Shown: positions 53,801 through 64,000 of the stretch, piece after piece
Position numbering within the stretch: position 1 is the first letter of the stretch
Layout of the letters: each line of letters begins with the position of its first letter
Assembly: GCF_029227915.1 (NCBI RefSeq)
Contig: NC_079877.1
Coordinates: 2,666,001-2,730,000, forward strand
Length of the DNA stretch: 64,000 nt
Direction of reading: 5' to 3'
Origin: Hydractinia symbiolongicarpus
Taxonomy: Eukaryota > Cnidaria > Hydrozoa > Anthoathecata > Hydractiniidae
The notes under the pieces: generated by a model
The model's input: the letters and a program-made list of their open reading frames with translations, nothing else
Database searches by the model: none
Told to the model about the DNA's origin: nothing
Made by a program: the position numbers and the translations under genes

Positions 53801-56800
53801 TTGACTAGAAGAAATAACATTCTTCTTAATTTGACATGATTGCTGGAACTCAGCGATTACACTGGGCGCTGTGGTAGCGCTTTATTTAAAAATTAAGATA
53901 AATAAATCTTTCTTACTGTGAGACCAATCCTAGCCGTTATCGCGCGCTGAAGAAATAGAGACATTTTCAAAAACTACATTTCATTGACTTTCTAACGGTG
54001 TCAATCCGTTTGAGTTACAACAGTTGCGTCACATATTCGTACCAAAATGTATTTAGTGATTTTCTTCGGATAATACTAAGTTGTATCGCTTTTAACAGTG
54101 AAACGATTGACTGTGGGAATTATTTGAACTGATTCAGGACTGTGACCTTATAAATGTGATAAATGAGGCAATAGGTTTCCAAGGAATAACATTCTTCTTA
54201 ATTTGACATGATTGCTGGAATTCAGCGATTACATTAGGCTCTGTGGTAGCCCTTTTTTAAAAATTTAGATAAATAAGTCATTTTTTACTGTGGGACCAAT
54301 CCTAGCCGTTAGTTCGCGCTGAAGAAATGGAGACAGCTTCAAAAAGTACATTTCATTGACTTTCTAACGGTGTCAATCCGTTTGAGTTGCAACGGTTGCG
54401 TCACACATTCGTACCAACATGTATTTAGTGATTTTTTTCCGATATTACTAAGTTGTATCGCTTTCAACAGTGAAACGATTGGCTGTGGGACTTAATTGAA
54501 CTCATTTTGGACTTTGACCTTATAAATGTGATAAATGAGTCATTTTGACTACAAGAAATGATATTCTTCTTCATTTGACATGATTGCCGGAACTCAGTGA
54601 TTACACTGGGCGCTGCGGTAGCGCTTTATTTAAAAATTAAGATAAATAAGTCAATTTTTATTGTGGGACCAATCCTAGCCGTTATCGCGCGCTGAAAAAA
54701 TAGAGACAGTTTCTAAAACTAAATTTCATTGATTTTCTAACGGTGTCAATCCGTTTGAGTTACAACGGTTGCGTCACACATTCGTACCAACATGTATTTA
54801 GTGATTTTTTTCCGATATTACTAAGTTGTATCGCTTTCAACAGTGAAACGATTGACTGTGGGACTTAATTGAACTGATTTTGGACTTTGACCTTATAAAT
54901 GTGATAAATGAGTCATTTTCACTACAAGAAATGATATTCTTCTTAATTTGACATGATTGCTGGAACTCAGCGCTTACACAGGGCGCTGTGGTAAGGCTTT
55001 ATTTAAAAATTAAGATAAATAAGTCATTTTTTATTGTGGGACCAATCCTAGCCGTTATCGCGCGCTGAAAAAATAGAGACAGATTCTAAAACTAAATTTC
55101 ATTGATTTTCTAACGGTGTCAATCCGTTTGAGTTACAACGGTTGCGTCACACATTCGTACCAACATGTATTTAGTGATTTTTTTCCGATATTACTAAGTT
55201 GTATCGCTTTCAACAGTGAAACGATTGACTGTGGGACTTAATTGAACTGATTTTGGACTTTGACCTTATAAATGTGACAAATGAGTCATTTTGACTACAA
55301 GAAATGATATTCTTCTTAATTTGACATGATTGCCGGAACTCAGTGATTACACTGGGCGCTGCGGTAGCGCTTTATTTAAAAATTAAGATAAATAAGTCAA
55401 TTTTTATTGTGGGACCAATCCTAGCCGTTAGGGCGCGCTGAATATATAGAGACAGTTTCAAAAACTCCATTTCATTGACTTTTTAACGGTGTCAATCCGA
55501 ATGAGTTAGAACGGTTGCGTCACATAATCGTACCAACATGTATTTAGTGATTTTCTTTCGATATTACTAAGTTGTATCGCTTTCAACAGAGAAACGATTG
55601 ACTGTGGGACTAAATTGATCTGATTTTGGACTTTGACCTTATAAATGTAATAAATGAGCCATTTTGACTAGAAGAAATAACATTCTTCTTAATTTGACAT
55701 GATTGCTGGAACTCAGCGATTACACTGGGCGCTGTGGTAGCGCTTTATTTAAAAATTAAGATAAATAAATCTTTCTTACTGTGAGACCAATCCTAGCCGT
55801 TATCGCGCGCTGAAGAAATAGAGACATTTTCAAAAACCACATTTCATTGACTTTCTAACGGTGTCAATCCGTTTGAGTTACAACAGTTGCGTCACATATT
55901 CGTACCAAAATGTATTTAGTGATTTTCTTCGGATAATACTAAGTTGTATTGCTTTTAACAGTGAAACGATTGACTGTGGGAATTATTTGAACTGATTCAG
56001 GACTGTGACCTTATAAATGTGATAAATGAGGCAATAGGTTTCCAAGGAATAACATTCTTCTTAATTTGACATGATTGCTGGAATTCAGCGATTACATTAG
56101 GCTCTGTGGTAGCCCTTTTTTAAAAATTTAGATAAATAAGTCATTTTTTACTGTGGGACCAATCCTAGCCGTTAGTTCGCGCTGAAGAAATAGAGACAGC
56201 TTCAAAAAGTACATTTCATTGACTTTCTAACGGTGTCAATCCGTTTGAGAGACAACAGTTGCGTGAAACATTCGTACCAACATGTATTTAGTGATTTTTT
56301 TCCGATATTACTAAGTTGTATCGCATTCAAACGTGAAACGATTGACTGTGGGACTTAATTGAACTGATTTTGGACTATGACCTTATAAATGTGATAAATG
56401 AGCCATTTTGACTACAAGAAATGATATTCTTCTTCATTTGACATGATTGCCGGAACTCAGTGATTACACTGGGCGCTGCGGTAGCGCTTTATTTAAAAAT
56501 TAAGATAAATAAGTCAATTTTTATTGTGGGACCAATCCTAGCCGTTATCGCGCGCTGAAAAAATAGAGACAGATTCTAAAACTAAATTTCATTGATTTTC
56601 TAACGGTGTCAATTCGTTTGAGTTACAACGGTTGCGTCACACATTCGTACCAACATGTATTTAGTGATTTTTTTCCGATATTACTAAGTTGTATCGCTTT
56701 CAACAGTGAAACGATTGACTGTGGGACTTAATTGCACTGATTTTGGACTTTGACCTTATAAATGTGATAAATGAGTCATTTTGACTACAAGAAATGATAT

Positions 56801-58860
56801 TCTTCTTAATTTGACATGATTGCTGGAACTCAGCGCTTACACAGGGCGCTGTGGTAAGGCTTTATTTAAAAATTAAGATAAATAAGTCATTTTTTATTGT
56901 GGGACCAATCCTAGCCGTTATCGCGCGCTGAAAAAATAGAGACAGATTCTAAAACTACATTTCATTGACTTTTTAACGGTGTCAATCCGAATGAGTTAGA
57001 ACGGTTGCGTCACATAATCGTACCAACATGTATTTAGTGATTTTCTTTCGATATTACTAAGTTGTATCGCTTTCAACAGAGAAACGATTGACTGTGGGAC
57101 TTAATTGATCTGATTTTGGACTTTGACCTTATAAATGTAATAAATGAGCCATTTTGACTAGAAGAAATAACATTCTTCTTAATTTGACATGATTGCTGGA
57201 ACTCAGCGATTACACTGGGCGCTGTGGTAGCGCTTTATTTAAAAATTAAGATAAATAAATCTTTCTTACTGTGAGACCAATCCTAGCCGTTATCGCGCGC
57301 TGAAGAAATAGAGACATTTTCAAAAACCACATTTCATTGACTTTCTAACGGTGTCAATCCGTTTGAGTTACAACAGTTGCGTCACATATTCGTACCAAAA
57401 TGTATTTAGTGATTTTCTTCGGATAATACTAAGTTGTATCGCTTTTAACAGTGAAACGATTGACTGTGGGAATTATTTGAACTGATTCAGGACTGTGACC
57501 TTATAAATGTGATAAATGAGGCAATAGGTTTCCAAGGAATAACATTCTTCTTAATTTGACATGATTGCTGGAATTCAGCGATTACATTAGGCTCTGTGGT
57601 AGCCCTTTTTTAAAAATTTAGATAAATAAGTCATTTTTTACTGTGGGACCAATCCTAGCCGTTAGTTCGCGCTGAAGAAATAGAGACAGCTTCAAAAAGT
57701 ACATTTCATTGACTTTCTAACGGTGTCAATCCGTTTGAGAGACAACAGTTGCGTGAAACATTCGTACCAACATGTATTTAGTGATTTTTTTCCGATATTA
57801 CTAAGTTGTATCGCATTCAAACGTGAAACGATTGACTGTGGGACTTAATTGAACTGATTTTGGACTATGATCTTATAAATGTGATAAATGAGCCATTTTG
57901 ACTACAAGAAATGATATTCTTCTTCATTTGACATGATTGCCGGAACTCAGTGATTACACTGGGCGCTGCGGTAGCGCTTTATTTAAAAATTAAGATAAAT
58001 AAGTCAATTTTTATTGTGGGACCAATCCTAGCCGTTATCGCGCGCTGAAAAAATAGAGACAGATTCTAAAACTAAATTTCATTGATTTTCTAACGGTGTC
58101 AATTCGTTTGAGTTACAACGGTTGCGTCACACATTCGTACCAACATGTATTTAGTGATTTTTTTCCGATATTACTAAGTTGTATCGCTTTCAACAGTGAA
58201 ACGATTGACTGTGGGACTTAATTGAACTGATTTTGGACTTTGACCTTATAAATGTGATAAATGAGTCATTTTGACTACAAGAAATGATATTCTTCTTAAT
58301 TTGACATGATTGCTGGAACTCAGCGCTTACACAGGGCGCTGTGGTAAGGCTTTATTTAAAAATTAAGATAAATAAGTCATTTTTTATTGTGGGACCAATC
58401 CTAGCCGTTATCGCGCGCTGAAAAAATAGAGACAGATTCTAAAACTAAATTTCATTGATTTTCTAACGGTGTCAATCCGTTTGAGTTACAACGGTTGCGT
58501 CACACATTCGTACCAACATGTATTTAGTGATTTTTTTCCGATATTACTAAGTTGTATCGCTTTCAACAGTGAAACGATTGACTGTGGGACTTAATTGAAC
58601 TGATTTTGGACTTTGACCTTATAAATGTGACAAATGAGTCATTTTGACTACAAGAAATGATATTCTTCTTAATTTGACATGATTGCCGGAACTCAGTGAT
58701 TACACTGGGCGCTGCGGTAGCGCTTTATTTAAAAATTAAGATAAATAAGTCAATTTTTATTGTGGGACCAATCCTAGCCGTTATCGCGCGCTGAAAAAAT
58801 AGAGACAGATTCTAAAACTACATTTCATTGACTTTTTAACGGTGTCAATCCGAATGAGTT
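44800..58860 (+). repeat. Irregular higher-order repeats built from the same subtypes
   Basis: Using the CAATAGGTTTCC marker, copies lie at 44109, 48954, 51189, 54169, 56032, 57522 and 59013. The spacings are 4845, 2235, 2980, 1863, 1490 and 1491 bp, close to 13, 6, 8, 5, 4 and 4 monomers. A shorter internal duplication of about 1491 bp is visible between 45589 and 47081 (GACAAATGAGTCATT marker). The same subtype order is preserved with monomers dropped or duplicated. Confidence 0.8.
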
Positions 58861-58879
58861 AGAACGGTTGCGTCACATA

Positions 58880-60915
58880 TTCGTACCAAAATGTATTTAG
58901 TGATTTTCTTCGGATAATACTAAGTTGTATCGCTTTTAACAGTGAAACGATTGACTGTGGGAATTATTTGAACTGATTCAGGACTGTGACCTTATAAATG
59001 TGATAAATGAGGCAATAGGTTTCCAAGGAATAACATTCTTCTTAATTTGACATGATTGCTGGAATTCAGCGATTACATTAGGCTCTGTGGTAGCCCTTTT
59101 TTAAAAATTTAGATAAATAAGTCATTTTTTACTGTGGGACCAATCCTAGCCGTTAGTTCGCGCTGAAGAAATGGAGACAGCTTCAAAAAGTACATTTCAT
59201 TGACTTTCTAACGGTGTCAATCCGTTTGAGAGACAACGGTTGCGTGAAACATTCGTACCAACATGTATTTAGTGATTTTTTTCCGATATTACTAAGTTGT
59301 ATAGCATTCAAACGTGAAACGATTGACTGTGGGACTTAATTGAACTGATTTTGGACTATGACCTTATAAATGTGATAAATGAGCCATTTTGACTACAAGA
59401 AGTAACATTCTTCTTAATTTGACATGATTGCTGGAACTCAGCGATTACACTGGGCGCTGTGGTAGCGCTTTATTTAAAAATTAAGATAAATAAATCTTTC
59501 TTACTGTGAGACCAATCCTAGCCGTTATTGCGCGCTGAAGAAATAGAGACATTTTCAAAAACCACATTTCATTGACTTTCTAACGGTGTCAATCCGTTTG
59601 AGTTACAACAGTTGCGTCACATATTCGTACCAAAATGTATTTAGTGATTTTCTTCGGATAATACTAAGTTGTATCGCTTTTAACAGTGAAACGATTGACT
59701 GTGGGAATTATTTGAACTGATTCAGGACTGTGACCTTATAAATGTGATAAATGAGGCAATAGGTTTCCAAGGAATAACATTCTTCTTAATTTGACATGAT
59801 TGCTGGAATTCAGCGATTACATTAGGCTCTGTGGTAGCCCTTTTTTAAAAATTTAGATAAATAAGTCATTTTTTACTGGGGGACCAATCCTAGCCGTTAG
59901 TTCGCGCTGAAGAAATGGAGACAGCTTCAAAAAGTACATTTCATTGACTTTCTAACGGTGTCAATCCGTTTGAGAGACAACGGTTGCGTGAAACATTCGT
60001 ACCAACATGTATTTAGTGATTTTTTTCCGATATTACTAAGTTGTATAGCATTCAAACGTGAAACGATTGACTGTGGGACTTAATTGAACTGATTTTGGAC
60101 TATGACCTTATAAATGTGATAAATGAGCCATTTTGACTACAAGAAGTAACATTCTTCTTAATTTGACATGATTGCTGGAACTCAGCGATTACACTGGGCG
60201 CTGTGGTAGCGCTTTATTTAAAAATTAAGATAAATAAATCTTTCTTACTGTGAGACCAATCCTAGCCGTTATTGCGCGCTGAAGAAATAGAGACATTTTC
60301 AAAAACCACATTTCATTGACTTTCTAACGGTGTCAATCCGTTTGAGTTACAACAGTTGCGTCACATATTCGTACCAAAATGTATTTAGTGATTTTCTTCG
60401 GATAATACTAAGTTGTATCGCTTTTAACAGTGAAACGATTGACTGTGGGAATTATTTGAACTGATTCAGGACTGTGACCTTATAAATGTGATAAATGAGG
60501 CAATAGGTTTCCAAGGAATAACATTCTTCTTAATTTGACATGATTGCTGGAATTCAGCGATTACATTAGGCTCTGTGGTAGCCCTTTTTTAAAAATTTAG
60601 AAAAATAAGTCATTTTTTACTGTGGGACCAATCCTAGCCGTTAGTTCGCGCTGAAGAAATGGAGACAGCTTCAAAAAGTACATTTCATTGACTTTCTAAC
60701 GGTGTCAATCCGTTTGAGAGACAACGGTTGCGTGAAACATTCGTACCAACATGTATTTAGTGATTTTTTTCCGATATTACTAAGTTGTATCGCATTCAAA
60801 CGTGAAACGATTGACTGTGGGACTTAATTGAACTGATTTTGGACTATGACCTTATAAATGTGATAAATGAGCCATTTTGACTACAAGAAGTAACATTCTT
60901 CTTAATTTGACATGA
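58880..60915 (+). repeat. Higher-order repeat of dimers, 744-bp unit
   Basis: The CAATAGGTTTCC marker recurs at 59013, 59757 and 60501, exactly 744 bp apart, alternating with a monomer marked by ACTACAAGAAGTAACATTC. Private variants TTGTATAGCATTCAAACG and GCCGTTATTGCGCGC are shared between copies. Confidence 0.85.
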
Positions 60916-63900
60916 TTGCTGGAACTCAGTGATTACACTGGGCGCTGCGGTAGCGCTTTATTTAAAAATTAAGATAAATAAGTCATTCTTTACTGTGGGA
61001 CCAATCCTAGCCGTTAGTTCGCGCTGAAGAAATAGAGACAGTGTCAAAAACTACATTTCATTGACTCTCTAACGGTGTCAATCCGTTTGAGTTACAACGG
61101 TTGCGTCACATATTCGTACCAACATGGGATTAGTGATTTTTTCCAATATTACTAAGTTGTATTGCTTTTAACAGTGAAACGATTGACTGTGGGAATTAAT
61201 TCAACTGATTTGGGACTGTGATCTTATAAATGTGATAAATGGGCCAATTGGTCTCCAAGGAATAACTTTCTTCTTAATTTGACATGATTGCTGGAACTCA
61301 CCGATTACACTGGGCGCTGTGGTAACGCTTTATTTAAAAATTAAGACAAATAAGTCATTTTGTACTGTGGGACCAATCCTAGCCGTTATCGCGCGCTGAA
61401 GAAATAGAGACAGTTTCAAAAACTACATTTCATTGACTTTCTAACGGTGTCAATCCGTTTGACTTGCAACGGTTGCGTCACATAATCGTACCAACATGTA
61501 TTTAGTGATTTTCTTCCGATATTACTAAGTTGTATCGCTTTCAACAGTGAAACGATTGACTGTGGGACTTAATTGAACTGATTTTGGACTTTGACCTTAT
61601 AAATGTGATAAATGAGTCATTTTGACTACAAGAAATGATATTCTTCTTAATTTGACATGATTGCTGGAACTCAGCGATTACACTGGGCGCTGTGGTAAGG
61701 CTTTATTTAAAAATTAAGATAAATAAGTCATTTTTTACTGCGGGACCAATCCTAGCCGTTATCGCGCGCTGAAGAAATAGAGACAGTTTCTAAAACTAAA
61801 TTTCATTGATTTTCTAACGGTGTCAATCCGTTTGAGTTACAACGGTTGCGTCACACATTCGTACCAACATGTATTTAGTGATTTTCTTCCGATATTACTA
61901 AGTTGTATCGCTTTCAACAGAGAAACGATTGACTGTGGGACTTAATTGATCTGATTTTGGACTTTGACCTTATAAATATAATAAATGAGCCATTTTGACT
62001 AGAAGAAATAACATTCTTCTTAATTTGACATGATTGCTGGAACTCAGCGATTACACTGGGCGCTGTGGTAGCGCTTTATTTAAAAATTAAGATAAATAAA
62101 TCTTTCTTACTGTGAGACCAATCCTAGCCGTTATCGCGCGCTGAAGAAATAGAGACATTTTCAAAAACCGCATTTCATTGACTTTCTAACGGTGTCAATC
62201 CGTTTGAGTTACAACAGTTGCGTCACATATTCGTACCAAAATGTATTTAGTGATTTTCTTCGGATAATACTAAGTTGTATCGCTTTTAACAGTGAAACGA
62301 TTGACTGTGGGAATTATTTGAACTGATTCAGGACTGTGACCTTATAAATGTGATAAATGAGGCAATAGGTTTCCAAGGAATAACATTCTTCTTAATTTGA
62401 CATGATTGCTGGAATTCAGCGATTACATTAGGCTCTGTGGTAGCCCTTTTTTAAAAATTTAGATAAATAAGTCATTTTTTACTGTGGGACCAATCCTAGC
62501 CGTTAGTTCGCGCTGAAGAAATAGAGACAGCTTCAAAAAGTACATTTCATTGACTTTCTAACGGTGTCAATCCGTTTGAGAGACAACGGTTGCGTGAAAC
62601 ATTCGTACCAACATGTATTTAGTGATTTTTTTATGATATTACTAAGTTGTATCGCTTTCAACCGTGAAACGATTGACTGTGGGACTTAATTGAACTGATT
62701 TTAGACTTTGACCTTATAAATGTGATAAATGAGCCATTTTGACTACAAGAAGTAACATTCTTCTTAATTTGACATGATTGCTGGAACTCAGTGATTACAC
62801 TGGGCGCTGCGGTAGCGCTTTATATAAAAATTAAGATAAATAAGTCATTCTTTACTGTGGGACCAATCCTAGCCGTTAGTTCGCGCTGAAGAAATAGAGA
62901 CAGTGTCAAAAACTACATTTCATTGACTCTCTAACGGTGTCAATCCGTTTGAGTTACAACGGTTGCGTCACATATTCGTACCAACATGGGATTAGTGATT
63001 TTTTCCAATATTACTAAGTTGTATTGCTTTTAACAGTGAAACGATTGACTGTAGGACTTAATTGAACTGATTTTGGACTTTGACCTTATAAATGTGATAA
63101 ATGAGTCATTTTGACTACAAGAAATGATATTCTTCTTAATTTGACATGATTGCCGGAACTCAGTGATTACACTGGGCGCTGCGGTAGCGCTTTATTTAAA
63201 AATTAAGATAAATAAGTCAATTTTTATTGTGGGACCAATCCTAGCCGTTATCGCGCGCTGAAAAAATAGAGACAGATTCTAAAACTACATTTCATTGACT
63301 TTCTAATGGTGTCAATCCGTTTGACTTACAACGGTTGCGTCACATAATCGTACCAACATGTATTTAGTGATTTTTTTCCGATATTACTAAGTTGTATCGC
63401 TTCCAACAGTGAAACGATTGACTGTGGGACTTAATTGAACTGATTTTGGACTTTGACCTTATAAATGTGATAAATGAGTCATTTTGACTACAAGAAATGA
63501 TATTCTTCTTAATTTGACATGATTGCCGGTACTCAGTGATTACACTGGGCGCTGCGGTAGCGCTTTATTTAAAAATTAAGATAAATAAGTCATTCTTTAC
63601 TGTGGGACCAATCCTAGCCGTTAGTTCGCGCTGAAGAAATAGAGACAGTTTCAAAAACTACATTTCATTGACTTTCTAACGGTGTCAATCCGTTTGACTT
63701 ACAACGGTTGCGTCACATAATCGTACCAACATGTATTAAGTGATTTTCTTCCGATATTACTAAGTTGTATCGCTTTCAACAGTGAAACGATGGACTGTGG
63801 GACTTAATTGAACTGATTTTGGACTTTGACCTTAGAAATGTGATAAATGAGTCATTTTGACTACAAGAAATGATATTCTTCTTAATTTGACATGATTGCT

Positions 63901-64000
63901 GGAACTCAGCGATTACACTGGGCGCTGTGGTAAGGCTTTATTTAAAAATTAAGATAATAAGACAATTTTTATTGTGGGACCAATCCTAGCCGTTAGTTCG
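60916..64000 (+). repeat. Right-end satellite block with a 5-monomer duplication
   Basis: The variant CATGGGATTAGTGATTTTTTCC occurs at about 61122 and 62984 (offset 1862). Between them lie monomers of the GGTAAGGC, GCGCTTTATTTAAAAATTAAG and GAGGCAATAGG types. The array continues beyond the window. Confidence 0.75.

Larger units (their letters stand above)
27490..64000 (+). repeat. Right satellite array, about 372-bp monomer
   Basis: The same satellite in the same orientation as on the left, about 98 monomers, continuing past the window end. The first partial monomer completes the one interrupted at 17028. From about 38400 on, a subtype with GATTTTTTTCCGATATTAC in place of GATTTTCTTCCGATATTAC becomes common, along with TGCGTGAAACATTCG and ATTCAAACGTGAAACG variants that are absent from the left array. 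The two sides have therefore been homogenised separately in their distal parts. Confidence 0.97.

Overview
The window is eukaryotic (spliced genes, a tRNA-derived SINE, a LINE fragment, megabase-style satellite). It is AT-rich. My best guess is a cnidarian, perhaps a hydrozoan: the one real gene belongs to a large uncharacterised protein family that I associate with cnidarian, sponge and other invertebrate genomes, and the island is full of small fold-back repeats. The species assignment is inference only.

About 53.5 kb of the 64 kb is a single satellite DNA in head-to-tail tandem array, with a monomer of about 372-373 bp, all in the same orientation (1-17028 and 27490-64000, roughly 145 monomers). 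Diverged monomer subtypes are arranged in higher-order repeats whose unit changes along the window: 3-mer (1118 bp), 4-mer (1491 bp), 7/8-mer, 5-mer (1862 bp), 8-mer (2979 bp, two nearly identical copies), then irregular units of 2 to 13 monomers to the right end. This is the expected product of repeated unequal exchange or amplification.

Between the two arrays lies a 10,461-bp non-satellite island (17029-27489). Its two extreme ends form an inverted repeat, 15 of 17 positions matching, and it interrupts one satellite monomer exactly, with a 2-bp AG on both sides. Intact monomers elsewhere show the empty site. I read the island as a large TIR DNA transposon inserted into the satellite. Its left half holds nested debris: three fold-back (MITE-like) structures, a minus-strand tRNA-derived SINE, a (TA)n microsatellite of about 270 bp and the 3' end of a LINE reading frame. 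Its right half holds one plus-strand gene of nine inferred exons (21196-26325), potentially about 1,240 residues, with zinc-binding-type Cys/His clusters, a SAP-like motif, acidic motifs that could be a DDE-type triad and a charged coiled-coil C terminus. It is the natural candidate for the element's transposase. This copy looks broken: a one-base frameshift near 24280, an in-frame TAA at 26053 and no phase-compatible acceptor for exon 2.

The many short minus-strand reading frames in the satellite are the same 83-codon frame carried by one monomer subtype. I do not regard them as genes. No rRNA, tRNA gene or CRISPR array was seen.
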